DNA of 64,000 nucleotides from CAYTZH01 sp964442285 (GTDB lineage: Bacteria > Myxococcota_A > UBA9160 > JAFDET01), in NCBI GenBank assembly GCA_964442285.1, contig CAYTZH010000021.1, forward strand, positions 1 through 64,000, given 5' to 3'. Of this stretch, positions 1-7,214 are shown one piece after another (position 1 is the stretch's first letter; the number at the start of each line of letters is the position of its first letter). The notes beneath the pieces are model-generated. The model searched no databases and was not told the DNA's origin. It saw only the letters and a list, made by a program, of their open reading frames with translations. The translations under genes and the position numbers were made by a program.

Positions 1-852
1 CAGCTCGTGGCCTCGGAGCTGATCATCACCGCCATCGTGGCGGCCGTCGCCAAGCTGGGGAAGCAGCTCGAGAGCCTCTACGACGTCCTCGCCGCCACGG
101 ACAAGCTCGGGGTGCTGTTCGACCTCCCCCTCGAGCGGGAGGGCGGCGCCGGCCTGCCCGGGACGGTGGGCGCGGCGCGGGTGGAGCTGCGCGACCTCAC
201 CTACCGCTATCCCAGCGGGCCGACGCTCGGTCCGGTCGACGCCCGGATCGAGGCCGGCGAGCGCGTCGCCCTGGTGGGCCCGGTGGGGTCGGGCAAGAGC
301 ACCTTCATCGACATGCTCGGGGGCCTGCGCGCACCGACCTCCGGATTCGTCGCGGTCGACGATTGCGACCTGCGGGACGTGCGCCTGGAGGACTTCCGGC
401 ACCAGGTCCAGATGATCCGCCACGCGGAGGTCTTCGCGGGCACGGTGCTCGACAACCTGCGCGTGGTGCGACCCGGCCTCTCGCTCGCCGAGGCCTCGGA
501 GGCACTCGCCGAGGTGGGCCTCCTGGAGGCGGTGCGGGCGCTGCCCGACGGGCTGCACACGCGCCTTGCCACCGACGGACGCCCTCTCTCGCGGGGTCGG
601 GTCGCCGCGCTGATGCTGGCCCGCGCGCTGGTGGCCCGACCGCGGCTGCTCCTGCTCGACAAGGCGTTCACGAGCCTCGACGAGGCCGCCCGCAAGCGCG
701 CCCTCGACGCGGTCTTCGCCGCCGACGCACCCTGGACCGTGGTCGTCGTCTCCGAGCGCCCGGACGTGATCTCCCGCTGCAATCGGGTCATCGAGCTGGG
801 GAAGCCCGGCGACGAGGCCCTGGCGGCGGGGGCCGAGGGAGGAATGCCGTGA
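1..852 (+). CDS. ABC transporter ATP-binding subunit, 5'-truncated, degenerate catalytic motifs
   Basis: The window opens inside this gene; the frame is already open at base 1, so the real start lies upstream. About 45 residues look like the end of a transmembrane domain, followed by a complete nucleotide-binding domain. Walker A is intact (GPVGSGKST, near residue 92). Several catalytic elements are not canonical: the signature reads LSRGR instead of LSGGQ, Walker B ends LLLLDKAF with Lys where the catalytic Glu belongs, and the H-loop position reads VSERPD with no His. Overall it resembles the exporter ATPases of type I secretion systems. It overlaps the HlyD gene by 4 bp (GTGA), and TolC follows, so it belongs to a tripartite exporter. 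The substitutions suggest a non-catalytic half of a heterodimeric transporter whose active partner would lie upstream. This is inference; the upstream gene is not visible. Confidence 0.85.
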   Translation, partial: QLVASELIITAIVAAVAKLGKQLESLYDVLAATDKLGVLFDLPLEREGGAGLPGTVGAARVELRDLTYRYPSGPTLGPVDARIEAGERVALVGPVGSGKSTFIDMLGGLRAPTSGFVAVDDCDLRDVRLEDFRHQVQMIRHAEVFAGTVLDNLRVVRPGLSLAEASEALAEVGLLEAVRALPDGLHTRLATDGRPLSRGRVAALMLARALVARPRLLLLDKAFTSLDEAARKRALDAVFAADAPWTVVVVSERPDVISRCNRVIELGKPGDEALAAGAEGGMP

Positions 853-2165
853 ACACGGTTCCGCCGACCTACCAGCCCGCGCTCTCGGCGCTCCAGCTCG
901 TCCAGAGCCCGGGAATCCTGAGGACGTTCGCCAGCGCGCTCGGGCTGCTGCTGGTCGCGATCCTGGTCGCCCTGGCCTTCGTGCCCTGGCAGCAGAACGT
1001 GACCGGCTCGGGACGCGTGGTCGCCTTCGACCCCTTCGATCGCATCCAGACCATCCAGGCGCCGGTGACGGGCCGCATCCGCCACGCCTGGGTGATCGAG
1101 GGTACGCGCGTGAAGGGCGGCGACCCGCTGGTCGAGATCGTCGACAACGACCCCTCGATCCTGCGTCGCCTGGAGGAGCAGCGGACCGCGCTCGGCTCCC
1201 AGCTCCAGTCGGCCCGGGAGAAGGTCGCGCTCTTCGAATCCCAGGTGGCGGCGTTGCGGGAGGCGCAGGCCCTGGCCGCGGAGGCGGCGCGTCGCCAGGT
1301 GGAGGTCGCCAAGGCCGACATGCAGTCCGCGGTCCACGGCCTGGAGGCCGCCCGCGCCGCCGCGGAGCAGGCCCGCCTGAACTTCGACCGCCATCGGGAG
1401 CTGCTGCGCGAAGGGCTCGCCTCGGAGCTCCAGTTCGAGGTGACCGAGCGGGACTACAAGGAGGCGCGAGCCCGGGTGGAGCAGGCGCGCCAGGCCCTGT
1501 CCGCGGCGCGCTCCAACGAGGAGGCGCGCATCGCCGATCTCGGCCGGGTCGACACCGAGAACCGGGCTCGGATCGAGTCGGCGCGCACCAGCGAGGAGTC
1601 GGCCAAGGTGGAGGTCGCGGCCCTGGAAGAGCGCACCACGGCGCTCGAGTCGCGCATCGCCCAGCAGACGACCCAGCTCGTCACCGCGCCACGCGACGGG
1701 GTCGTCTTCCGGCTGTTCGCGAGCCCGGGCGCGGAGCTGGTCCGCGCCGGTGCCCCGCTGATCCAGCTCATCCCCGAGGCCGGAAGCCGCGCGGTCGAGC
1801 TGTGGGTGGACGGCAACCACGTCCCCCTCATCTCGCCCGGACGTACGGTCCGGCTCCAGTTCGAGGGCTGGCCCGCGGTGCAGTTCTCCGGCTGGCCCTC
1901 GGTGGCGGTGGGAACGTTCGCCGGGCGGGTCCAGCTGGTCGACCCGAGCGACGACGGTGCGGGGCGCTTCCGGCTCCTCGTGGTCCCGGAGGACCCGGAG
2001 GAGGAGCCGTGGCCGGACCCGACCTACCTTCGCCAGGGGGTGCGGGCGAAGGGCTTCGTACTCCTCGATCGCGTGAGCATGGGGTACGAACTGTGGCGAC
2101 AGGCAAACGGATTCCCACCCACCGTGGCGATGCAGCCGCCCGACGCGTCCACCGAGAACCGCTGA
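849..2165 (+). CDS. HlyD-family periplasmic adaptor (membrane fusion protein)
   Basis: A 438-residue protein starting at GTG 849, four bases before the end of the ATPase gene, with GGAGGA about six bases upstream. It has a short cytoplasmic N-terminus and one transmembrane segment around residues 28-50. A barrel-sandwich half (VTGSGRVVAFDP, then QAPVTGRIRHAWV with a lipoyl-like turn) is followed by a long Ala/Glu/Arg-rich coiled coil (about residues 105-275). The second half-motif (TAPRDGVVFRLFASPGAELVRAG) and a beta-barrel complete it. This is the standard HlyD/EmrA layout that bridges an inner-membrane transporter to TolC. It lies between the ABC ATPase and the TolC gene, which confirms the role. 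No substrate gene is visible in the window. Confidence 0.93.
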   Translation: MNTVPPTYQPALSALQLVQSPGILRTFASALGLLLVAILVALAFVPWQQNVTGSGRVVAFDPFDRIQTIQAPVTGRIRHAWVIEGTRVKGGDPLVEIVDNDPSILRRLEEQRTALGSQLQSAREKVALFESQVAALREAQALAAEAARRQVEVAKADMQSAVHGLEAARAAAEQARLNFDRHRELLREGLASELQFEVTERDYKEARARVEQARQALSAARSNEEARIADLGRVDTENRARIESARTSEESAKVEVAALEERTTALESRIAQQTTQLVTAPRDGVVFRLFASPGAELVRAGAPLIQLIPEAGSRAVELWVDGNHVPLISPGRTVRLQFEGWPAVQFSGWPSVAVGTFAGRVQLVDPSDDGAGRFRLLVVPEDPEEEPWPDPTYLRQGVRAKGFVLLDRVSMGYELWRQANGFPPTVAMQPPDASTENR

Positions 2166-3604
2166 TCCGAGGGCTCGCTGCGCTCCTGGTGGCGTTCGCA
2201 CTCGGGTCTTCCCACGACGCCGCGGGCCAGGCGCCGCCGGCGAACCCGCCGTTGGGCCTCGAGGAGGTCCTGGCCTCGGTGGAGGCCCACTACCCCCTCC
2301 TGGCCGCAGCCCAGGCCCAGCGCGACGTGGCGGCGGGCTCGCTCCTAGCCGCCGAGGGCCAGTTCGACACCCAGCTGGTGCTGCAGGGCGACCTGCGTCC
2401 AGAAGGCTTCTACGAGACCTACGAGGGCGATGCCCTGCTCGAGCAGCCGACCACGCGCTGGGGCTCGCGCTTCTACCTCGGCTACCAGATCGGTCGGGGC
2501 AGCTTCGCCTCCTACGACGGCGCCCGGCAGACCGACGACGCGGGAGAGTTCCGCGGCGGCGTGGAGCTGCCGCTCCTGCGCGGACGACGCATCGACAAGC
2601 CGCGGGCCGCGCTCGCCCGGGCGGAGCTGGACCTGGCCCGGGTGGAGCCGGAGCTGGCCCTGCAGCGGATCGGCTTCCTCCGCGATGCCGCGATCAGCTA
2701 CTGGCGCTGGGTAGCCAAGGGCCTCGAGGTCGCCGTCGCCGAGCGGCTCCTCGGCGTCGCCGAGGAGCGGCAGGCGCAGCTCGAGGGCCGGGTGCGACGC
2801 GGCCTGCTCCCGAGCATCGACCTGGTGGACAACGAACGGCTGATCGTCGATCGGAAGATCCGACTGCTGGCCAACCAGCGCGACGCGGAGCAGGCCGCCA
2901 TCACCCTCTCCCTGTTCCTGCGCGACGACGCGGGCGCCCCGCGCATCCCGGGACGAGCGGACCTTCCGGCCGACTTCCCCGCCGAGGAGGCCCCGGACCC
3001 GCTCGCCTTCACGCGCGATCTCGACCGGGCGCGCCAGGACCACCCCCTGCTCCGCAGCTTCGCGCTTCGTCGCGACCAGGCCGAGGTCGAGCTGGCGCTG
3101 GCCCGGAACGACGGCCTCCCCGAGCTCGATCTGCTGGTGGAGGGCTCTCGCGACGTGGGCGACGCGCTGCCCGGCATCTCCACCCTCGGCTCGGTGTCGC
3201 CCTCACCGCGGAGCGAGACCGAGCTGAAGGCGAAGATCCGGATCGGGCTGCCTCTGCAGCGGCGGGACGCCCGCGGCCGGATGCGCTCGGCGTCCGCCCG
3301 GCTCTCGCGGCTCGATAACGAGGCGCGCTTCGCCCAGGAGCAGATCGAGGCGGACATCCGCCGCGCCATGACCGGCCTCGAGACGGCGTACGCGCAGGCC
3401 GAGGCAGCCCGCGAGAACCTGGCCTTGGCGGAACGCATGCGGCGTGCCGAGCAGCGCAGGCTGGGCCTCGGCACGAGCAACCTCATCGACGTCAACATCC
3501 GCGAGCGGGAGGCCGCCGATGCGGCCGACGCGCTCATCGAGGCCCAGGCGGCCTACTTCGGAGCCGTCGCCGCCTACCGGGCGGCCGTCGCGGTGGACTT
3601 CTGA
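2093..3604 (+). CDS. TolC-family outer-membrane efflux protein
   Basis: I chose GTG 2093, which overlaps the HlyD gene by 73 bp, because it gives a basic N-terminus followed by a hydrophobic segment (LIRGLAALLVAFALG) and an Ala-rich cleavage region, i.e. a signal peptide. Other non-ATG starts nearer that segment are possible. The mature protein of about 460 residues has the duplicated helical pattern of outer membrane efflux proteins: GLEEVLASVEAHYPLL near the start, long Ala/Glu/Arg helices, and a second repeat beginning near AFTRDLDRARQDHPLL. It would form the outer-membrane exit duct for the ABC/HlyD exporter encoded immediately upstream, with which it is certainly co-transcribed. Confidence 0.92.
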   Translation: MATGKRIPTHRGDAAARRVHREPLIRGLAALLVAFALGSSHDAAGQAPPANPPLGLEEVLASVEAHYPLLAAAQAQRDVAAGSLLAAEGQFDTQLVLQGDLRPEGFYETYEGDALLEQPTTRWGSRFYLGYQIGRGSFASYDGARQTDDAGEFRGGVELPLLRGRRIDKPRAALARAELDLARVEPELALQRIGFLRDAAISYWRWVAKGLEVAVAERLLGVAEERQAQLEGRVRRGLLPSIDLVDNERLIVDRKIRLLANQRDAEQAAITLSLFLRDDAGAPRIPGRADLPADFPAEEAPDPLAFTRDLDRARQDHPLLRSFALRRDQAEVELALARNDGLPELDLLVEGSRDVGDALPGISTLGSVSPSPRSETELKAKIRIGLPLQRRDARGRMRSASARLSRLDNEARFAQEQIEADIRRAMTGLETAYAQAEAARENLALAERMRRAEQRRLGLGTSNLIDVNIREREAADAADALIEAQAAYFGAVAAYRAAVAVDF

Positions 3605-3716
3605 GGGGGAACCGCAGTCTTGTTCCTCGATATTATCGATGAAATGAGATTCTATTTTCTATTTTTCGAATCATAGGGGGCGGCCGATAATCTGGGCAGC
3701 GAAACGAGGAGAGATC
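3605..3716 (+). promoter_or_regulatory. AT-rich intergenic segment with small palindrome before the HPF-like gene
   Basis: This 112-bp gap is strikingly AT-rich for the window between 3620 and 3680. It holds the inverted repeat TCGATA-T-TATCGA (3627-3639) and pyrimidine-rich direct repeats (TTCTATTTTC/TATTTTT, about 3650-3666). A purine-rich stretch (CGAGGAGAG) sits just before the ATG at 3717 and serves as the ribosome-binding site. It most likely carries the promoter of the next gene; a terminator for the exporter operon is also possible. No exact promoter boxes can be assigned. Confidence 0.45.
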
Positions 3717-4088
3717 ATGAAGCTCGACATCCACTGCTCCGGCCCCGATCTCGACGCGCTGCAGAAGGCCTGCATCCGCACCACGGTGGGCTTCGCCGCC
3801 TGGCACGACAGCGGCCGCGTGCGCCGCATCCGCGTCCTGCTGGGGGATGCCCCGGAGAAGTCGATCCGCTGCGTGCTCGTCGCCGAGACCGCCGAGGGCG
3901 CCGCGATCCGTGTGGAGGGGGCAGCCGGACATCTGCAAGCCGCGGTGCAGGAGGCCGCAGACCGGCTCGAAGTCACCCTCTGGCGGGCACCCCGCACGCC
4001 CGCTCCGGCCCACCGCATCGGCCCGCCGCGGCCTCAGGCGAAGATGCCTTCCCGCGCCGCGTCGGCGATGGCCGCCACGGCCGGATGA
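3717..4088 (+). CDS. HPF/RaiA-like ribosome-associated small protein
   Basis: A 123-residue protein whose N-terminal 90 residues resemble the hibernation-factor fold: MKLDIHCSG, a helix with a basic patch, RVRRIRVLLGDAPEKS, then RCVLVAETAEGAAIRVEGAAGHLQAAVQEAADRLE. That is the beta-alpha-beta-beta-beta-alpha pattern of short HPF/RaiA relatives that bind the 30S subunit under stress. The last 20-30 residues are low-complexity and lie over the 3' end of the convergent nhaR gene (55-bp tail-to-tail overlap), so they are probably not conserved. A strong SD-like purine tract precedes the start. It stands alone in its own AT-rich promoter region. The assignment rests on pattern recognition only; another dodecin-sized stress protein is the alternative. 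Confidence 0.6.
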   Translation: MKLDIHCSGPDLDALQKACIRTTVGFAAWHDSGRVRRIRVLLGDAPEKSIRCVLVAETAEGAAIRVEGAAGHLQAAVQEAADRLEVTLWRAPRTPAPAHRIGPPRPQAKMPSRAASAMAATAG

Positions 4089-4933
4089 GTGATCCGCCGC
4101 TCCACGGTGATGGCGTAGAAGCGCGCCCGCACGTCGTCGGAGCGGCCCAGCAGGTGCACGCCCTGGACCTGGCGTAGCTCTTCGGCGAGGACGATCGGCG
4201 CGGCAAAGACGCCCGCGCCGTGCTGGCCGAACACCTTCATCAGGGCCGTGTCCTCGATCTCGGCGACGATCGACGGTCGCACCTCGTTCGCCTCCAACCA
4301 GCGTTCGAGGCTGGACCGCAGGGCGGTTCCGACGGTGGGAACGAGCATGGGCGCGCCGTCCAGGCCCGCCGGGAACCGGGCGCGGTACCGGCGGGCCAGG
4401 GCGGGCGTCGCGAAGAAGCCGATTCCGCTGTCTCCCAGCAGGTGGTTGAAGGCCTTGACCCGCACGCCCGCGCCCAGGGGCGCGTCGGTCAGCACCATGT
4501 CGTAGTCCTGGGTGGCGAGGCCGCCGACCAGGTCGTCGGTCTTGCCCTCGTGGAGCACCAGGTGGACGGGATCCTCGAGCGCCAGGGCGGTCTGCAGGAC
4601 CCGGTGGCAGATGAGCTTGGGCACCACGTCGGCGATCCCCACGTGCAGCCGGGCGGGACGGCCCGTCGGACGCCCGCGGAGGGCGTCCATCATCTCGCGA
4701 CCCACGGAGAAGATCTCGTCCGCGTAGCGGTAGACCAGCTGGCCCACGTCGGTCAGCACCAGCTGGCGCCCCCGGCGCTCGAAGAGGCGCTCGTCGAGCG
4801 CCTCCTCCAGCTTGCGGATCTGGCCGCTCAGGGTGGGCTGGGCGAGGCGCAGCACCTCCGAGGCCTTGGTGACACTGCCCTCGCGCGCGACGGTGTAGAA
4901 GTAGAGCAGATGGTGGTAGTTGAGCCATTCCAC
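4034..4933 (-). CDS. nhaR: NhaR-type LysR-family transcriptional activator
   Basis: The longer open frame extends upstream, but GTG 4933 is preceded by GAGGAGGAGG at ideal spacing and gives the canonical NhaR N-terminus MEWLNYHHLLYFYTVAREGS. The 299-residue protein has the LysR winged helix (EGSVTKASEVLRLAQPTLSGQIRKLEE, residues 17-43) and a periplasmic-binding-like effector domain (RPARLHVGIADVVPKLICHRVL onward). In enterobacteria NhaR activates the Na+/H+ antiporter gene nhaA in response to sodium. Here it is divergent from a DUF4212/sodium:solute symporter pair, a plausible sodium-linked target. The 145-bp divergent gap would hold its binding sites. No nhaA is present in the window. Confidence 0.88.
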   Translation of the reverse strand: MEWLNYHHLLYFYTVAREGSVTKASEVLRLAQPTLSGQIRKLEEALDERLFERRGRQLVLTDVGQLVYRYADEIFSVGREMMDALRGRPTGRPARLHVGIADVVPKLICHRVLQTALALEDPVHLVLHEGKTDDLVGGLATQDYDMVLTDAPLGAGVRVKAFNHLLGDSGIGFFATPALARRYRARFPAGLDGAPMLVPTVGTALRSSLERWLEANEVRPSIVAEIEDTALMKVFGQHGAGVFAAPIVLAEELRQVQGVHLLGRSDDVRARFYAITVERRITHPAVAAIADAAREGIFA

Positions 4934-5078
4934 GGTGGCCTCCTCCTCGGGAAAGCCGAAGAATAGCCGGACCTCATCGATCTTTCCGAAGGCGCGGGCG
5001 CGCCGGTGAGGCAGGCCCGGGTTCTCACGGCCGGGACGGCGCGGTAGCCTACGCGCGGGGAGCCCCAGGGGAAGCCAG

Positions 5079-5405
5079 ATGAGCCCGCCCGACACCGCCG
5101 CGCCGGAGCCGGCGCGAAGCGCTGCCGCCCGCGCCCACTGGCGCGACAACCGCCGCGCCATGGTCGCCCTGCTCCTGGTCTGGGCGGTCGTCTCCTTCGG
5201 TCTCGGGATCGCCTTCGTCGAGCCCCTGAACGCCTTCCGCCTGGGCGGCTTCCCGCTCGGGTTCTGGTTCTCCCAGCAGGGCGCCATCTACGTGTTCGTG
5301 TTCCTCATCCTCGTGTACGCCCTGTGGATGGACCGCATCGACCGCCGCTACGGCCTCGGCGACGAAGCGCCCGACGACGACCCCGGCGGCGCGGACGACG
5401 CGTGA
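5079..5405 (+). CDS. DUF4212 small subunit of a sodium:solute symporter
   Basis: A 108-residue protein with two transmembrane helices: MVALLLVWAVVSFGLGIAFV and GAIYVFVFLILVYALWMDRIDRRYG. In between are the family motifs (LNAFRLGGFPLGFWFSQQG) of DUF4212, the small partner found immediately upstream of VC_2705-type solute symporters. The N-terminal ARAHWRDNRRAM is also typical, and the C-terminus is acidic. Its stop overlaps the GTG of the large subunit by four bases, so the two are translationally coupled and presumably form one complex in the inner membrane. A weak purine tract (GGGGAAG) precedes the ATG. Confidence 0.92.
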   Translation: MSPPDTAAPEPARSAAARAHWRDNRRAMVALLLVWAVVSFGLGIAFVEPLNAFRLGGFPLGFWFSQQGAIYVFVFLILVYALWMDRIDRRYGLGDEAPDDDPGGADDA

Positions 5406-7114
5406 GCATCCAGGCCTGGACCTACCTGATCGTCGGGCTGACCTTCGGCCTCTACATCGGCATCGCCTGGTGGACCCGGGTGCGCTCGACCTCGGGCTTC
5501 TACGTGGCGGGCCGCGGCGTCCCGCCCCTGGCCAACGGCATGGCCACCGGCGCCGACTGGATGAGCGCGGCGTCGTTCATCTCCATGGCCGGGCTCGTCT
5601 CCTTCATGGGCTACACCGGCGCCATCTACCTGATGGGCTGGACCGGCGGCTACGTGCTCCTGGCCCTGCTCCTCGCGCCCTACCTGCGCAAGTACGGCCG
5701 CTTCACCGTCCCCGAGTTCGTGGGCGACCGCTACGCCTCCCAGACCGCCCGGGTGGTGGCGGTCTTCTGTGCGGTGTTCGTCTCGTTCACCTACGTGGCC
5801 GGCCAGATGCGCGGGGTGGGCGTGGTCTTCTCCCGCTTCCTCGAGGTGGACGTGACCCTGGGCGTCGTGATCGGCGTGGTGATCGTCTTCTTCTACGCCG
5901 TCATGGGCGGCATGCGCGGCATCACCTACACCCAGGTGGCCCAGTACTGCGTGCTGATCGTCGCCTACCTGGTGCCCGCGGCCGCGATCTCCTGGAAGCT
6001 CACCGGGAATCCGGTGCCCCAGCTCGGCTTCGGCGCGGAGCTGGTGGAGGGCGAGCGCGCGGGCGTGGCCCTGCTCCAGGTCCTGGACGAGCTGCACCGG
6101 GAGCTCGGCCTGCCCGAGTACACCGGCGCCTGGGTCCCGGGCAAGAAGAGCATGCTGGACGTGCTGGCCATCACCCTGGCGCTCATGGTGGGCACGGCCG
6201 GGCTGCCCCACGTGCTGATCCGCTTCTACACGGTGCCCACCGCCCGGGCCGCGCGCTGGAGCGCCATGTGGGCGCTGATCTTCATCGCGCTCCTCTACAC
6301 CACCGCGCCGGCGGTGGCGGCCTTCGCCCGGGTGAACCTCATCCAGACCCTCCACGAGACGCCCTATGTGGACGCTCCCACTTGGTTTTCCACCTGGGAG
6401 GAGACGGGGCTCATCGCCTTCGAGGACCGCAATGGCGACGGCCGCATCCAGTACCTGGGCGACCCCGAGCGCAACGAGCTCACCGTCGACCGCGACATCA
6501 TGGTGCTGGCCAATCCCGAGATCGCCGCGCTGCCGGCCTGGGTCGTGGCGCTGGTGGCCGCCGGCGGCCTGGCCGCCGCCCTCTCCACCGCGGCCGGGCT
6601 GCTGCTGGTGATCTCGGCCTCGGTCTCCCACGACCTGCTGAAGTCCGTGCTCTGGAAGGACATGAACGCCGAGGACGAGCTGCGCATGGCGCGGATCGCG
6701 GCGGGCTTCGCGGTGGTGGTGGCGGGCCTGCTCGGCATCTACCCACCCGGCTTCGTGGCCCAGGTGGTGGCGTTCGCCTTCGGCCTGGCCGCGGCGAGCT
6801 TCTTCCCCGTCCTGTTCCTCGGGATCTTCGACCGGCGCACCAACAAGCAGGGCGCCGTGGCCGGGATGCTGGTGGGCATCGGCTTCACCGCCGCCTACAT
6901 CCTGTGGTTCCGCTTCGTACATCCCGACGCGGGCGCCGACCGCTGGCTCTTCGGGATCAGCCCCGAGGGCATCGGCTCGGTGGGCATGCTCCTCAACTTC
7001 GCCGTCTGCAGCGTGGTGAGCCGGCTGACGCCGCCGCCGCCCGCGCACGTGCAGGCCCTCGTCGAGGAGATCCGCCTTCCCGGCGGCGGCCGCGACGTGC
7101 ACACCGTCGACTAG
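5402..7114 (+). CDS. Sodium:solute symporter large subunit (SSS family, VC_2705/ActP-like)
   Basis: A 570-residue protein with about 13 transmembrane helices. The GTG start at 5402 overlaps the DUF4212 stop. SSS-family signatures are visible: FYVAGRGVPPLANGMATGADWMSAASFISMAGL (residues about 32-64), GTAGLPHVLIRFYTVPTA and GLAAALSTAAGLLLVISASVSHDLLK. The family includes acetate permease ActP, so a small organic acid co-transported with Na+ is likely, but the substrate cannot be read from sequence. A hydrophilic loop (EDRNGDGRIQYLGD, about residues 340-353) looks like a calcium-binding EF loop; I recall similar loops in other members of this symporter group, so I do not treat it as a local novelty. 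Probably controlled by the divergent NhaR-like regulator. Confidence 0.93.
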   Translation: MSIQAWTYLIVGLTFGLYIGIAWWTRVRSTSGFYVAGRGVPPLANGMATGADWMSAASFISMAGLVSFMGYTGAIYLMGWTGGYVLLALLLAPYLRKYGRFTVPEFVGDRYASQTARVVAVFCAVFVSFTYVAGQMRGVGVVFSRFLEVDVTLGVVIGVVIVFFYAVMGGMRGITYTQVAQYCVLIVAYLVPAAAISWKLTGNPVPQLGFGAELVEGERAGVALLQVLDELHRELGLPEYTGAWVPGKKSMLDVLAITLALMVGTAGLPHVLIRFYTVPTARAARWSAMWALIFIALLYTTAPAVAAFARVNLIQTLHETPYVDAPTWFSTWEETGLIAFEDRNGDGRIQYLGDPERNELTVDRDIMVLANPEIAALPAWVVALVAAGGLAAALSTAAGLLLVISASVSHDLLKSVLWKDMNAEDELRMARIAAGFAVVVAGLLGIYPPGFVAQVVAFAFGLAAASFFPVLFLGIFDRRTNKQGAVAGMLVGIGFTAAYILWFRFVHPDAGADRWLFGISPEGIGSVGMLLNFAVCSVVSRLTPPPPAHVQALVEEIRLPGGGRDVHTVD

Positions 7115-7129
7115 CCGCGACGCGCAAAC

Positions 7130-7146
7130 CCTCGAATCGTTCGAGG
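7130..7146 (+). terminator. Small stem-loop after the symporter operon
   Basis: CCTCGAA-TCG-TTCGAGG forms a perfect 7-bp stem with a 3-base loop, 15 bases after the symporter stop. There is no T-tract, so intrinsic termination is uncertain. It could be a rho-assisted 3' end or a small RNA structure. Confidence 0.4.
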
Positions 7147-7163
7147 ACGGTCAGACACTTTCG

Positions 7164-7206
7164 CCTTCCGCGCGCCACTCATTCCCGGGTGGAAGCGCGC
7201 GGAAGG
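7164..7206 (+). promoter_or_regulatory. 5'-leader hairpin pairing with the SD of the first PEP-CTERM gene
   Basis: CCTTCCGCGCGC (7164-7175) is perfectly complementary to GCGCGCGGAAGG (7195-7206), enclosing a 19-base loop that begins CACTCAT. The right arm contains GGAAGG, the only SD-like sequence before ATG 7215 (8-base spacing), so the folded form would hide the ribosome-binding site. A closely similar arrangement, with the same CTTTCGCC upstream element and GCGC-CACTCAT at the stem/loop border, precedes the second PEP-CTERM gene at 39937. The sequence facts are direct; the regulatory role is inferred. Confidence 0.55.
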
Positions 7207-7214
7207 ATTGGGAC

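Noticed and set aside
207..2201. 664-codon minus-strand open frame across the exporter genes
   Set aside because: It is the antisense shadow of high-GC coding sequence: Arg/His/Leu-rich, no domain pattern, overlapping three convincing genes. The same applies to the other long antisense frames (5348-7102, 12997-15702, 18223-22962, 22993-25470, 58889-62902).
6405..6450. EF-hand-like loop in the symporter as a novel calcium-binding insertion
   Set aside because: I recall the same NGDGRIQY loop in other VC_2705-type symporters, so it is a family feature rather than a local novelty.
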